Notes: a model not told the origin generated them from the sequence alone. Counted from the first letter of the stretch, positions 41,820-50,242 are shown. The stretch is 64,000 bases of DNA from an uncultured Bacteroidota bacterium (GCA_902774845.1 CACYJU010000011.1:62001-126000), one strand, 5' to 3'. Numbers and translations: made by a program.

Positions 41820-43091
41820 ATGCGTCGGCTTGCTCATATATTCCTACTTATCTTTCTCCTGTTCTCTTTCAAGGTGCAGGCCTCCTATCTGCTTATCCCT
41901 ATGGACGAGCCACAACGCAACCATCTCAAAGCTTACGGCGTCGCCTATTGGGCGCTCCAGCGAGAGGTTGAGGTGACTTGGCTTCTCAACTATAGAGGTG
42001 GAGCTTTTATGATGAAATATGCAGATGCGTTGGAGAAGGAATGCCGACTGAGAGGCATCTCATACGAGGTTATCGCCGACGGACAGTCGGCAGACATCCT
42101 ATCTTATATTGCCGACCCAGCCGTCAATATGGACGCAGTAAGGCTGCAGAAAGCCCCCAAGATTGCTGTCTACTCGCCTAAGAACAAACTTCCGTGGGAC
42201 GATGCCGTCACACTCGTCCTTACCTATGCTGAGATACCTTACGACATCGTTTACGACGAGGAGGTTATATCAGGAGTGCTGCCCAAATACGACTGGCTTC
42301 ATCTCCATCATGAGGACTTTACGGGTCAGTATGGCAAATTCTGGGGTAACTATCGTACGCAACAATGGTATATCGAGGATGTGAAAACACAAGAGACGAT
42401 GGCTCACAAGCTCGGTTTCTCCAAGGTATCGCAGCTCAAACTGGCTGTCTCCCACAAGATACGGGATTTTGTTGCAGGCGGAGGATTCCTTTTTGCGATG
42501 TGCTCGGCTCCCGACAGTTACGATGTAGCACTTGCTGCTGAGAATGTGGATATCTGCGACGTGATGTTTGATGGCGACCCGATGCAGCCAGATGCGCAGA
42601 ACCACCTCGACTACTCGAAGACATTTGCTTTCAAAGATTTCAGGATCAGCACCAACCCGGCAGAATACGAGATTTCAACCATAGACATCGACCAGCAGTC
42701 ACGAGGTCGTGCCGTAAATGAACGAACGGACTTTTTCACCCTTTTTGAATTTTCAGCCAAATGGGATTGGGTGCCAACGATGCTTACACAGAACCACACA
42801 CGCGTTATTCACGGCTTCATGGGGCAGACAACCGCTTTCCGAAAGGAGACGGTTAAGACGTCGGCAGTCATCCTTGCCGAAAACAAAGAACTCGGCGAAG
42901 TGCGCTACCTCCATGGGGAATACGGAAAGGGCACCTGGACATTTCTCGGGGGACACGACCCAGAGGACTACCGCCACTATGTGGGTGATCCGCCTACAGA
43001 CCTTTCGCTCTATCCCAACTCGCCTGGATACAGGCTTATACTGAACAACATCCTCTTCCCGGCAGCAAAGAAAGAAAAACATAAGACGTGA
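41820..43091 (+). CDS. Conserved secreted protein, glutamine-amidotransferase-like fold suspected
   Basis: The 423-residue protein has a signal peptide (IFLLIFLLFSFKVQA). It opens with YLLIPMDEPQRNHLKAYGVA and LNYRGGAFMMKY. Similar Bacteroidota proteins are often labelled 'asparagine synthetase B', a label the sequence does not support: no N-terminal Cys nucleophile or ATP-pyrophosphatase motif is seen. The segment VAGGGFLFAMCSAPDSYD resembles the nucleophile elbow of class I amidotransferase or ThuA-like folds, and GEYGKGTWTFLGGHDPEDY near the C-terminus is a second conserved-looking block. The function is unknown; a periplasmic or exported role is inferred. It overlaps the next gene by 4 bp (GTGA). 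Confidence 0.65.
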   Translation: MRRLAHIFLLIFLLFSFKVQASYLLIPMDEPQRNHLKAYGVAYWALQREVEVTWLLNYRGGAFMMKYADALEKECRLRGISYEVIADGQSADILSYIADPAVNMDAVRLQKAPKIAVYSPKNKLPWDDAVTLVLTYAEIPYDIVYDEEVISGVLPKYDWLHLHHEDFTGQYGKFWGNYRTQQWYIEDVKTQETMAHKLGFSKVSQLKLAVSHKIRDFVAGGGFLFAMCSAPDSYDVALAAENVDICDVMFDGDPMQPDAQNHLDYSKTFAFKDFRISTNPAEYEISTIDIDQQSRGRAVNERTDFFTLFEFSAKWDWVPTMLTQNHTRVIHGFMGQTTAFRKETVKTSAVILAENKELGEVRYLHGEYGKGTWTFLGGHDPEDYRHYVGDPPTDLSLYPNSPGYRLILNNILFPAAKKEKHKT

Positions 43092-44527
43092 AACGACTCG
43101 GATTCATAATATCATGCTTGTTTGCCTTTTCTGCGGTATATGCGCAGAACTGGACCGTATATACGGTACGCTCATCCGAGATCGTGGGAGATGATGTTAT
43201 GGCTGTATCGGCTGACGCCAAAGGTGCGGTTTGGGTTGGAACCACCCTCGGTTTGTGTCGCCTGTCGGGTCGCACATGGACCGACTACGCTATGTTTAAC
43301 CAGAAGCTAAAGGATCAGTTTATCAACTGTATCGCCATCGACCATAGAGGGGTTCTCTGGATAGGAACTGACGATTATGGGGTGTTTGAATTCAACGGTA
43401 CCCATTGGACAGAACACCAGAAGGAGATGCAGAAATACAATATGGCACTTATACGCGATATCGCCGTCGACCGAGATGGGGTTGTCTGGATAGGAGTCAC
43501 GCTAAGCGGATTGGTAAGATGTGAGGGTAATTCGTGGCAGAAATTTACCGCAGACGCATCGGGTTTGAAGAGTGACTTCATAATGGATATTGCTATCGAT
43601 AAGGACAACGCCAAATGGGTGGCAACCAACGAAGGGGTTTCCAAGTTTGACGGATCATCCTGGACATCATATACTACATCTAACTCCAAACTGCCTATAG
43701 GTAACGTTCCGGCTATAGCGATTGACCGCAAGGATGTGAAATGGATAGGTACGATAGAAGGACTTTGCCGTTTCGACGGATCGAGCTGGCAGATATTCGA
43801 TACGAAGAACTCGCCTCTGCCCGATAACCAGATAAACGCTATATGCATCGACCCACGAGGTGCTATATGGATGGCTACGCAGAAGGGAGTTGCCGTATTC
43901 AACGGAAAGGACAAATGGCATATCTATAACTCCAAGTCGTCAAAGATGCCGAATACACCTGTTAGATGTATGATGATAGATCAGAAGGGCTCTAAATGGT
44001 TCGGTACGCAAGGAGGAGGGCTTGTGCGTTTTGACGGATATGGAGTAAAGGGAAGAGTGGTAGACGAGAAGGGCAATCCTGTATCGAATCTTACGGTTCG
44101 TTGTGGTAGTCGGTCGGCAGTTACGGATGGAGACGGGCTTTATTATTTCGAACTACCGCCAGATGCGGCAGGAGAGATAACGCCTGTTACAGATGCTACA
44201 GTTGAGCCAGCCAACTATACGTTCAATAGTCTTAATGGATTCCTCTTCGTGAAGGACTTTACAATATCGTCGTCACTTGTGGCAAAGGGGAACTCAACGG
44301 AGAAGGTGGTGGTGACGCCTTATCTTGCTGAGGGGTATATCACGATATCGTTAGAGAGTGCGACGGGAGAGGTGGAGTTTGTTAACGCAAAAGGGGAATC
44401 GGTAAGAACTGTGGCGAACTACAAGAATGGAGCTAAAATAACTATAGCGAAGATGCCAAAAGGAGCATATACGCTCTATATACGCACGAAGAAGGGAGAG
44501 AAGTCGTTACAGTTTAATTTGAAATAA
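43088..44527 (+). CDS. Secreted beta-propeller protein with carboxypeptidase-regulatory-like and T9SS-like C-terminal domains
   Basis: This 479-residue protein starts at GTG 43088, overlapping the upstream stop as GTGA; the start gives the signal peptide (MKRLGFIISCLFAFSAVYAQ). Residues 25-315 hold about seven propeller blades of the type 'AIDRKGVVWIGT..GL.RFDG..W..Y....S' (WVGTTLGLCRLSGRTW, WIGTIEGLCRFDGSSWQ), like the sensor propellers of hybrid two-component systems but with no membrane or kinase part. Residues about 319-400 (VKGRVVDEKGNPVSNLTVRC) are a carboxypeptidase-regulatory-like domain. The last 60 residues (VEFVNAKGESVRTV, KMPKGAYTLYIRTKKGEK) resemble the type A sorting domain of type IX secretion cargo. 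Confidence 0.75.
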   Translation: MKRLGFIISCLFAFSAVYAQNWTVYTVRSSEIVGDDVMAVSADAKGAVWVGTTLGLCRLSGRTWTDYAMFNQKLKDQFINCIAIDHRGVLWIGTDDYGVFEFNGTHWTEHQKEMQKYNMALIRDIAVDRDGVVWIGVTLSGLVRCEGNSWQKFTADASGLKSDFIMDIAIDKDNAKWVATNEGVSKFDGSSWTSYTTSNSKLPIGNVPAIAIDRKDVKWIGTIEGLCRFDGSSWQIFDTKNSPLPDNQINAICIDPRGAIWMATQKGVAVFNGKDKWHIYNSKSSKMPNTPVRCMMIDQKGSKWFGTQGGGLVRFDGYGVKGRVVDEKGNPVSNLTVRCGSRSAVTDGDGLYYFELPPDAAGEITPVTDATVEPANYTFNSLNGFLFVKDFTISSSLVAKGNSTEKVVVTPYLAEGYITISLESATGEVEFVNAKGESVRTVANYKNGAKITIAKMPKGAYTLYIRTKKGEKSLQFNLK

Positions 44528-44548
44528 TAGGGTAGGGAGGATAAAAAA

Positions 44549-44577
44549 GAAACGGCTACCATTTGGCAGCCGTTTTC
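44549..44577. terminator. Bidirectional terminator between convergent genes
   Basis: GAAACGGCT (44549-44557) pairs with AGCCGTTTTC (44568-44577). A-rich and T-rich flanks let it serve both the propeller gene and the minus-strand lipoprotein at 44601. Confidence 0.8.
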
Positions 44578-44600
44578 TTTTTCAAGATTTTTAGCAAATC

Positions 44601-44813
44601 TTATTTGCACTCATTGCCAGTCTTTTTGCCATCCATGGTGATGATGGTGTTGAGGTCGGAGCATTTTTTGTAATTGGTGCCATCGAGCTCAATGTCCTCA
44701 GTTGTGGAAACAACTTCGTCAGCAAGATAAGTTGTGCAGGTGCAGGTTTTCTTGCAGGAAGCCATAGTTGCAACGAAAGCAACAGCAGCGAGAACTACTA
44801 AAATCTTTTTCAT
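44601..44813 (-). CDS. Small Cys-rich lipoprotein, paralogue A
   Basis: The 70-residue product has a lipoprotein signal (MKKILVVLAAVAFVATMASC; lipobox ASC) and a mature part of 50 residues with the pattern KKTCTCTTY ... TTEDIELDG ... KKCSDLNT ... GNEC. The four Cys after the lipid Cys could form two disulfides. It is clearly paralogous to the next gene upstream (44894-45118), with the same order CxC, a TY or TYA step, an E-D-I-E strand, KC and a terminal EC. A surface or periplasmic role is inferred; function unknown. Confidence 0.75.
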   Translation of the reverse strand: MKKILVVLAAVAFVATMASCKKTCTCTTYLADEVVSTTEDIELDGTNYKKCSDLNTIITMDGKKTGNECK

Positions 44814-44893
44814 AGTGATATTGATTTTAAATTAATGCCTACTCTAAATGGTTTTCGGCGTCCCCAATTTTTTGTTACGATTTAAAGGTTGGC

Positions 44894-45118
44894 TTACCAG
44901 TCGGTTCTGCACTCAATACCAGTCTTGTTGTTACCCTCGTCATCGGAGTAGATGGTGCCCATGTCTTTGCACTTTTTACCACTCTCGATTTCGATGTCTT
45001 CCTGGGTGGTTACCACAACGCCTAAAGCATAGGTTTTGCAGGTGCATTTCTTGTTGCATGAAGTGGTGAACATTGCAACCATTGCAACAGCGGCTAAAGC
45101 CAATACGATTTTCTTCAT
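44894..45118 (-). CDS. Small Cys-rich lipoprotein, paralogue B
   Basis: The 74-residue product has a signal (IVLALAAVAMVAMFTTSC) and a mature part KKCTCKTYALG, VVVTTQEDIEIESGKKCKDM, then a Thr/Asp-rich stretch and GIEC near the end. It shares the Cys spacing and the TEDIE/QEDIE strand with the gene 80 bp downstream, so the pair arose by tandem duplication. A promoter CTTG-N19-TATCTTTG lies about 65 bp upstream (45183-45213). Function unknown. Confidence 0.75.
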   Translation of the reverse strand: MKKIVLALAAVAMVAMFTTSCNKKCTCKTYALGVVVTTQEDIEIESGKKCKDMGTIYSDDEGNNKTGIECRTDW

Positions 45119-45182
45119 AATTTATTTATTTTGTTTTGATTGTGCCTACTTTTAGTGGGTTTCGGCTTTCCCTTTAATAACG

Positions 45183-45213
45183 CAAAGATAAGAAAAATAT
45201 TGTAAATAGCAAG
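45183..45213 (-). promoter_or_regulatory. Bacteroidota promoter, CTTG-N19-TATCTTTG
   Basis: On the minus strand CTTG (45213-45210) and TATCTTTG (45190-45183) are 19 bp apart. It drives the lipoprotein gene at 45118 and lies between it and the cdaA stop. Confidence 0.75.
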
Positions 45214-45225
45214 TGTTTATGTGTG

Positions 45226-46020
45226 TTATTCGATATTTTTCTCGAGGAACTGGCGTAGTTCGACGGGTGATACATCGTGGTGGATTTGTCCGTCGACGAC
45301 GTAGGATATGGCACCCGTCTCTTCGCTCACGACGACGCTTATGACGTCGATCTGCTCGCTTATGCCTATAGCAGAACGATGGCGAAGTCCGAGGTTGGGG
45401 TCGATCTGGTTGTTGGAGGATACGGGGAGGATGCAACGGGCGGCCAGGATGGTGTTTTTCTTCACTATGACGGCACCATCGTGAAGGGGAGAGTTTTTGA
45501 AGAAGAGAGCTTCCAGAAGTGGAGCCGAGGTGGTGGCGTCGATACGCTCGCCTGTGGCTATGATGTCGTCAAGTTCGTTCTGGCGTTTGAAGATGATGAG
45601 GGCGCCCGTCTTGGATTGGGACATGTGCATGCATGCTTGGATGTAGGGCTCGACGTTGAGCGAAGAACTTTGAGATATGTTGTGTTTCCAGAAGAGGAAA
45701 CGTTTGCGGAAAGAGTCGCCGGCGAGGGTGGTCTTGGTGCCTACGAGGAGGAGGAATTTGCGGATCTCGGGTTGGAAGATGATGACGAGAGCGACGAGGC
45801 CGACGCTCACGATCTCGCCGAGGAGTGCGCCGGAGAGGCGCATGTTGAGGAAGTAGGCGATCTGGCGTGCGATGACGATGACGAGGATGGCCCAGAAGAT
45901 GCGTATGACGTTGGTGCCCCTCACCAGACGGTAGAGGTAGAAAAAGAGAGCGGTAACCAGAAGGATGTCGATGATGTCGACAAAGCGGATGGAATGGAGT
46001 CCTGCAATAAGTGTGGTCAT
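45226..46020 (-). CDS. cdaA: Diadenylate cyclase CdaA
   Basis: The 264-residue protein has three N-terminal transmembrane helices (residues about 12-30, 38-58, 66-84) and a C-terminal DAC domain with SPLHDGAVIVKKNTILAARC (DGA motif) and GLRHRSAIGISEQIDVISVV (RHRSA motif). It makes cyclic di-AMP from two ATP. In Bacteroidota this class controls osmotic and wall homeostasis; that is family knowledge. It lies downstream of folP on the same strand, with a short array of 8-bp words between them, so the two are probably co-transcribed. The wall-synthesis cluster is about 5 kb away. Confidence 0.93.
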   Translation of the reverse strand: MTTLIAGLHSIRFVDIIDILLVTALFFYLYRLVRGTNVIRIFWAILVIVIARQIAYFLNMRLSGALLGEIVSVGLVALVIIFQPEIRKFLLLVGTKTTLAGDSFRKRFLFWKHNISQSSSLNVEPYIQACMHMSQSKTGALIIFKRQNELDDIIATGERIDATTSAPLLEALFFKNSPLHDGAVIVKKNTILAARCILPVSSNNQIDPNLGLRHRSAIGISEQIDVISVVVSEETGAISYVVDGQIHHDVSPVELRQFLEKNIE

Positions 46021-46066
46021 GAGGGGGTTTAAGAGTTTAATGGTTTAAGAGTTTAATGGTTGGGGG
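46021..46066. repeat. Octamer repeat between folP and cdaA
   Basis: GTTTAAGA, GTTTAATG, GTTTAAGA, GTTTAATG and GTTGGGGG follow each other in 8-bp phase directly upstream of the cdaA ATG. The words differ from those of the ATTCAAGC family. Confidence 0.7.
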
Positions 46067-46069
46067 AAG

Positions 46070-46915
46070 TTATTGGGTTAGGATTTTAATGGTTTCGAGT
46101 GCGGGTTTGGGGTCGTGAACGCGGAGTATGCGAGCTCCACGCATGAGGGCTTTGGTGTTGATGACGGTTGTGCCGTTGAGAGCGTCTTGAGGAGTGATGT
46201 CGAGTTTGCGGTAGATCATTGATTTGCGTGAGACGCCTACCAGCAAGGGCTCGCGGAAGGCGGAGGTGAGCTCGTCGAGTCGGTCGAGGAGTTCGTAGTT
46301 CTGTTCCAACGTCTTGCCGAAGCCGAACCCGGGGTCGATCCAGACGTCTTTCACGCCGAGACGGTAGAGCTGGTCGAGACGGGAGGAGAAAAAGAGGGAG
46401 AGGTCCTGGATGATGTCGTCGTATTCGCACTTGAGCTGCATCTCGTCGGGACGGCCTGTGGTGTGCATCATGATATAGGGGACCTGAAGGCGGGCGACGG
46501 TAGAGAACATCTGATTGTCGAGGAGGCCGCCGCTGATGTCGTTGATGATGTCGGCGCCAGAGTCGATGGAGGCGGCTGCGGTTTGGGAGAGATAGGTGTC
46601 GACAGAGATGATAGAGTCGGGGAAGCGGGAGCGTATGCCTTTGATGACGGGAGAGAGGCGAGAAATTTCGTCGTTGGCGTTGGCGAGACGGTTGCCTGGT
46701 TTAGAGGATGTTGCGCCGATGTCGAGGATGTCGGCTCCATCGGAGAGGAGGCGTTCGGCATGGGAGAGAGCCTTGTCGAGCGAAGAATAGCGGCCGCCGT
46801 CGTAGAAGGAGTCGGAGCCGATATTCAGTATGCCCATAACGGCAGGACGGTCGAAAGAGACCAATTTTTTATGGACACAGATGGTGAATGAAGAAAATTT
46901 TGTATCTTTGCTCAT
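46070..46915 (-). CDS. folP: Dihydropteroate synthase FolP
   Basis: The 281-residue TIM-barrel enzyme has VMGILNIGSDSFYDGGRYSS (family 'MG(I/V)(L/I)N.TPDSF.DGG'; here NIGSDSF replaces NVTPDSF), LDIGATSSKPGNRLANANDE for the pterin/sulfa loop, ADIINDISGGLLD, and VGVSRKSMIYRKL for the second loop. It condenses p-aminobenzoate with dihydropterin diphosphate in folate synthesis and is the sulfonamide target. The start region also contains TATCTTTG on the opposite strand (46903-46910). It lies first in the folP-cdaA pair. Confidence 0.93.
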   Translation of the reverse strand: MSKDTKFSSFTICVHKKLVSFDRPAVMGILNIGSDSFYDGGRYSSLDKALSHAERLLSDGADILDIGATSSKPGNRLANANDEISRLSPVIKGIRSRFPDSIISVDTYLSQTAAASIDSGADIINDISGGLLDNQMFSTVARLQVPYIMMHTTGRPDEMQLKCEYDDIIQDLSLFFSSRLDQLYRLGVKDVWIDPGFGFGKTLEQNYELLDRLDELTSAFREPLLVGVSRKSMIYRKLDITPQDALNGTTVINTKALMRGARILRVHDPKPALETIKILTQ

Positions 46916-47008
46916 CGTAAATATAAAAACGGAAAGAGGGATTGTAATATTGTTTTTGGAAAAATTTTAAGCTTTTTATATATGTTGCGGGAGGTCGGAA
47001 GGGTGCGG

Positions 47009-47085
47009 AGTTAGGAGGGAGTTAAGTGGGAGTTAGATGGGAGTTAAGTGATAGGCAAATGAAAGGTAAATGATAGGCAAAGTTG
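47009..47085. repeat. 11-bp repeat, seven consecutive units
   Basis: AGTTAGGAGGG, AGTTAAGTGGG, AGTTAGATGGG, AGTTAAGTGAT, AGGCAAATGAA, AGGTAAATGAT, AGGCAAAGTTG. All are exactly 11 bp, and the family is shared with the shorter array at 25936. It lies directly upstream of the promoter of the TPR gene. Confidence 0.8.
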
Positions 47086-47111
47086 AATATGAAAAAAAAA
47101 TCGTATCTTTG
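47082..47111 (+). promoter_or_regulatory. Bacteroidota promoter, GTTG-N18-TATCTTTG
   Basis: GTTG (47082-47085), 18 bp, TATCTTTG (47104-47111), 38 bp before the TPR gene. Confidence 0.7.
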
Positions 47112-47149
47112 CAGTCACGCTTGGAAAAAACAAATATCAAAAAATAACT

Positions 47150-48208
47150 ATGAAAAGGTACTTTATTCTCGGGATGCTCTTGCTTATGGTGGCAGGGACT
47201 TTGAGTGCGCAGGACACCCTGAAGGTTGAGCCCACCCCGACGACAAGAGAGGTGGCGAAGAGACTCTTCAACGAGGCATTTGAGCTCTACACGGCGCATA
47301 GCGGCGATGTGGCAATACAACTACTCAACAAGTCGTTGGAGGTGGATCCGACATTCCATGAGCCATACCTTCTGAAGGCACGAATCCAATATGAGAAACA
47401 TGACTATCCGGCAACGGAACGCACGCTCCAGACCTACCTTAACAGCGGCGGAACGAGAGCGTTGGATACGGTTTACTTCCTCTTTGCCAAGATGTACTCA
47501 GAGACATCGAAGGTGCCAGAAGAGAAAGAGGCCCTCAACAAATGTATCGCTCTCAACGGCGGATACGGAGAGGCTTACTATACACGTGGAATCGTGCTTT
47601 TCGAGCAAGGTGACTACGAGGGAGCGCTGGCAGATATGACCAATGCGGTAAACAACGGATATACGGTTGCGGCAGCCTATAACGACAAGGGAAGCTGCAA
47701 CAGGATGCTCGAAAAATACAACGAAGCGATAATCGACTATACCGACGCGATAGCGGTAGAGCCCAAGGCGATGTACTACTGCAACAGAGCCAGCATCTAC
47801 GCCAAGATGGGAAGATTCGACGATGCGATAAACGACTACACGCAGGCAATCGTGGCCGACAACAAATACTACAAGGCGTACAACGGACGCGGAGTGGCGA
47901 AAGCCAACCAGGAGAAGTACAACGAGGCGATAGCGGACTTCACGCTCAGCCTCGATGTGGAGCCGACGTACACTTCGGCCCTCAGCAACCGCGGCATAGC
48001 CTACTACAAGATACGCGAATACGACAAGGCGGTGGCCGACCTGGACGCAGCTATCGCATTGGAGCCGCATAACGGAAACACGTATATGTACAGAGGCAAC
48101 GTGAAAGAGATGATGCGCGACAAACAGGGAGCACTCGACGACTGGAAGAAAGCTTCGACCCTCGGAATCAAGATCGCCGACCGCTATTTCAAGGACAACT
48201 GTAACTAA
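47150..48208 (+). CDS. Periplasmic tetratricopeptide-repeat protein
   Basis: The 352-residue protein has a signal peptide (YFILGMLLLMVAGTLSAQ) and then eight or nine TPR units. The best are AIVLFEQGDYEGALADMTNA-type, KYNEAIIDYTDAIAVEPKAM, GRFDDAINDYTQAIVADNKY and KYNEAIADFTLSLDVEPTYT, each with the helix-turn-helix TPR spacing of 34 residues. It likely acts as a protein-binding scaffold in the periplasm. It is 16 bp upstream of the PorE-like gene and probably in one operon with it, which suggests a role in the same envelope complex. The exact partner is unknown. Confidence 0.85.
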   Translation: MKRYFILGMLLLMVAGTLSAQDTLKVEPTPTTREVAKRLFNEAFELYTAHSGDVAIQLLNKSLEVDPTFHEPYLLKARIQYEKHDYPATERTLQTYLNSGGTRALDTVYFLFAKMYSETSKVPEEKEALNKCIALNGGYGEAYYTRGIVLFEQGDYEGALADMTNAVNNGYTVAAAYNDKGSCNRMLEKYNEAIIDYTDAIAVEPKAMYYCNRASIYAKMGRFDDAINDYTQAIVADNKYYKAYNGRGVAKANQEKYNEAIADFTLSLDVEPTYTSALSNRGIAYYKIREYDKAVADLDAAIALEPHNGNTYMYRGNVKEMMRDKQGALDDWKKASTLGIKIADRYFKDNCN

Positions 48209-48223
48209 TGGAGGGACAAAACG

Positions 48224-50242
48224 ATGAAAAAAATAATATTTTCTATCATAGCGCTGCTTCTCTGTTATGCAGCTGCCGCCCAGACGAACGTTGAATTCAC
48301 CAACGAGGCCTTCCCCAATGACAAAAAAGGAGTGAAAGAGGCCAAGAAACAGATAAAAGAAGGAGAGAAACTGCTTGCAGAAGGGCAGTTCCGCGAGGCT
48401 TACGAACAGTTTATCAAGGCAAACAAATTCAACCCGAACAACGCCAAACTGAACTACAATCTGTTCAAATGCGCCTACAACCTCAAGCAGGAGCGCGAGA
48501 GCTATAACTACTTAAATCGTGCATATAAGATAGACCCGAATGTCGACCCAGAGATAGTCTATTTCAAGGGAATGGAGCGACAGGCGAACTACGATTTCGA
48601 CGAGGCAATATCGTTCTATAGTGCGGTGTCTCCATCGTCGCAATGGAAAAAGTCGGCTGAGAAACGCATAAAAGACTGCCTCTTCGGAAAAGGGACAATC
48701 GGCAAGCAGGTGCGTTGCTTTATAGATAATATCGGCAACAACGTGAACTCGCAGTATGACGAGTATAACCCGGTGGTTACCGCTGACGGACGCATGATTT
48801 ACTTCACCTCGCGCCGAGCATACAAGAAAGCACAATATGCCGACGACGGCAACTACTTCGAAAACATCTTCTACTCGCGTCAAAGTGGCGACGACAACTG
48901 GGCCCCGTCGGAGATGGTTGAAGGAATCAACAACTTGAAGGACCACGATGCTGTGCAGGGAGTCACCGTTGACGGACGAAAGATGCTTATCTATCGTGCA
49001 GACGGCAACGGAGACCTCTTCGAGGCAGCAAAGAAGGGAGGCAAATTTGAAAAGCCAAAAGCCCTGAAGGCGCTTAATACCGATGCACACGAAACAAGTG
49101 CAACATACTCGTATGATGGCAAAACCATTTATTTCTGTTCTGACAGAAAGGATGGATATGGCGAACATGACATATACCGCTCGGTTATGGATTCCAAAGG
49201 ACGTTGGGGAAAACCGGAGAACTTGGGACCTGTGGTCAACACGCCGTATGACGAAAAGAGCGTGTTTGCCCATCCCGACGGCAAGACCCTCTATTTCTGC
49301 TCAGATGGACATCCTGGATATGGCGGATTTGACATATTCGTGACCACCTACGTCAACGGAGAGTGGACAGAACCAATCAACCTCGGATATCCAGTCAATA
49401 CCTCTGGTGATGACGCTTACTTTGTCATCACCGCCGACAAGCGCACGGGTTACTATTCGTCGAAGCAAGCTGGTGGCTTGGGAGGATATGACATATACAA
49501 GATCCTCTTCCTGGGTCCCGAAAAAGAATTCGCATACCGTTCGGAGAACGACCTTATAGATGGTGTTGAGAGTTTTGTTGAAATCGACATCAAGAGCGAG
49601 CAGCTGCCACTTGAAGAGGCACGTCTGACCCTTCTGCGAGGAGTGGTTATCGATGCCGACACCAAGGAGCCTATCGCAGGTGCGCATATCGACCTTTACG
49701 ATATTGTCGAGAACATGCAACTCCTCTCGTTCGAAAGTGATGAGGAGGGACGATTCCTGCTCTCGCTGCCGTCAGGTCGCAACTACGGTGAGAATATCAA
49801 CGCGCCAGAGTACCTCTTCTACTCGGAAAACTTCAATATACCAGATACGGCTACCTATCAGGTTATCGAACAGGTTATCAAACTTGACAAGATCGCCGTG
49901 GGTAAGAGTATAGTGCTTAACAACATCTTCTTCGATTTCGACAAGTCGACTCTTAAACCTGAGTCTATCACTGAGCTTGACAAGGTGTATGAACTTATGG
50001 TGGCCAACCCGGAGATGAGGGTCGAGATTTCAGGCCATACGGACAACAAGGGTTCGGCTGAATACAATAAGGGCCTGTCGATGAGGAGAGCACAAGTGGT
50101 GGTCAATTACCTTATTAAGAAAGGTATCAAGAAGAATCGTATGAAAGCTATGGGATACGGATTCGACCGACCGATAGACACCAACGATACAGACGAAGGT
50201 CGCGCCCACAACCGCCGCACCGAATTCACAATCATCGACTGA
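48224..50242 (+). CDS. PorE-like OmpA-family protein (TPR, WD40-like, CRD, OmpA domains)
   Basis: The 672-residue protein has a signal peptide (IIFSIIALLLCYAAAAQ), a TPR region (residues about 28-130: KEAKKQIKEGEKLLAEGQFR), WD40-like PD40 propeller repeats (about 155-430: PVVTADGRMIYFTSRRA; SVFAHPDGKTLYFCSDGHPG), a carboxypeptidase-regulatory-like domain (about 472-555: LRGVVIDADTKEPIAGAHID) and an OmpA domain (NNIFFDFDKSTLKPESITEL; ISGHTDNKGSAEYNKGLSMR; GYGFDRPIDTND). This order is that of PorE, a type IX secretion component that anchors to peptidoglycan. No lipobox is clear, a difference from the P. gingivalis protein. A 13-bp-stem terminator follows. Confidence 0.85.
   Translation: MKKIIFSIIALLLCYAAAAQTNVEFTNEAFPNDKKGVKEAKKQIKEGEKLLAEGQFREAYEQFIKANKFNPNNAKLNYNLFKCAYNLKQERESYNYLNRAYKIDPNVDPEIVYFKGMERQANYDFDEAISFYSAVSPSSQWKKSAEKRIKDCLFGKGTIGKQVRCFIDNIGNNVNSQYDEYNPVVTADGRMIYFTSRRAYKKAQYADDGNYFENIFYSRQSGDDNWAPSEMVEGINNLKDHDAVQGVTVDGRKMLIYRADGNGDLFEAAKKGGKFEKPKALKALNTDAHETSATYSYDGKTIYFCSDRKDGYGEHDIYRSVMDSKGRWGKPENLGPVVNTPYDEKSVFAHPDGKTLYFCSDGHPGYGGFDIFVTTYVNGEWTEPINLGYPVNTSGDDAYFVITADKRTGYYSSKQAGGLGGYDIYKILFLGPEKEFAYRSENDLIDGVESFVEIDIKSEQLPLEEARLTLLRGVVIDADTKEPIAGAHIDLYDIVENMQLLSFESDEEGRFLLSLPSGRNYGENINAPEYLFYSENFNIPDTATYQVIEQVIKLDKIAVGKSIVLNNIFFDFDKSTLKPESITELDKVYELMVANPEMRVEISGHTDNKGSAEYNKGLSMRRAQVVVNYLIKKGIKKNRMKAMGYGFDRPIDTNDTDEGRAHNRRTEFTIID

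Noticed and set aside
41820..43091. Asparagine synthetase B, the label often given to such proteins
   Set aside because: It has a signal peptide and lacks the Cys-2 glutaminase and the ATP-pyrophosphatase motif.
46903..46910. TATCTTTG as a plus-strand promoter
   Set aside because: It lies inside the first codons of folP and has no gene behind it closer than the better box at 47104.
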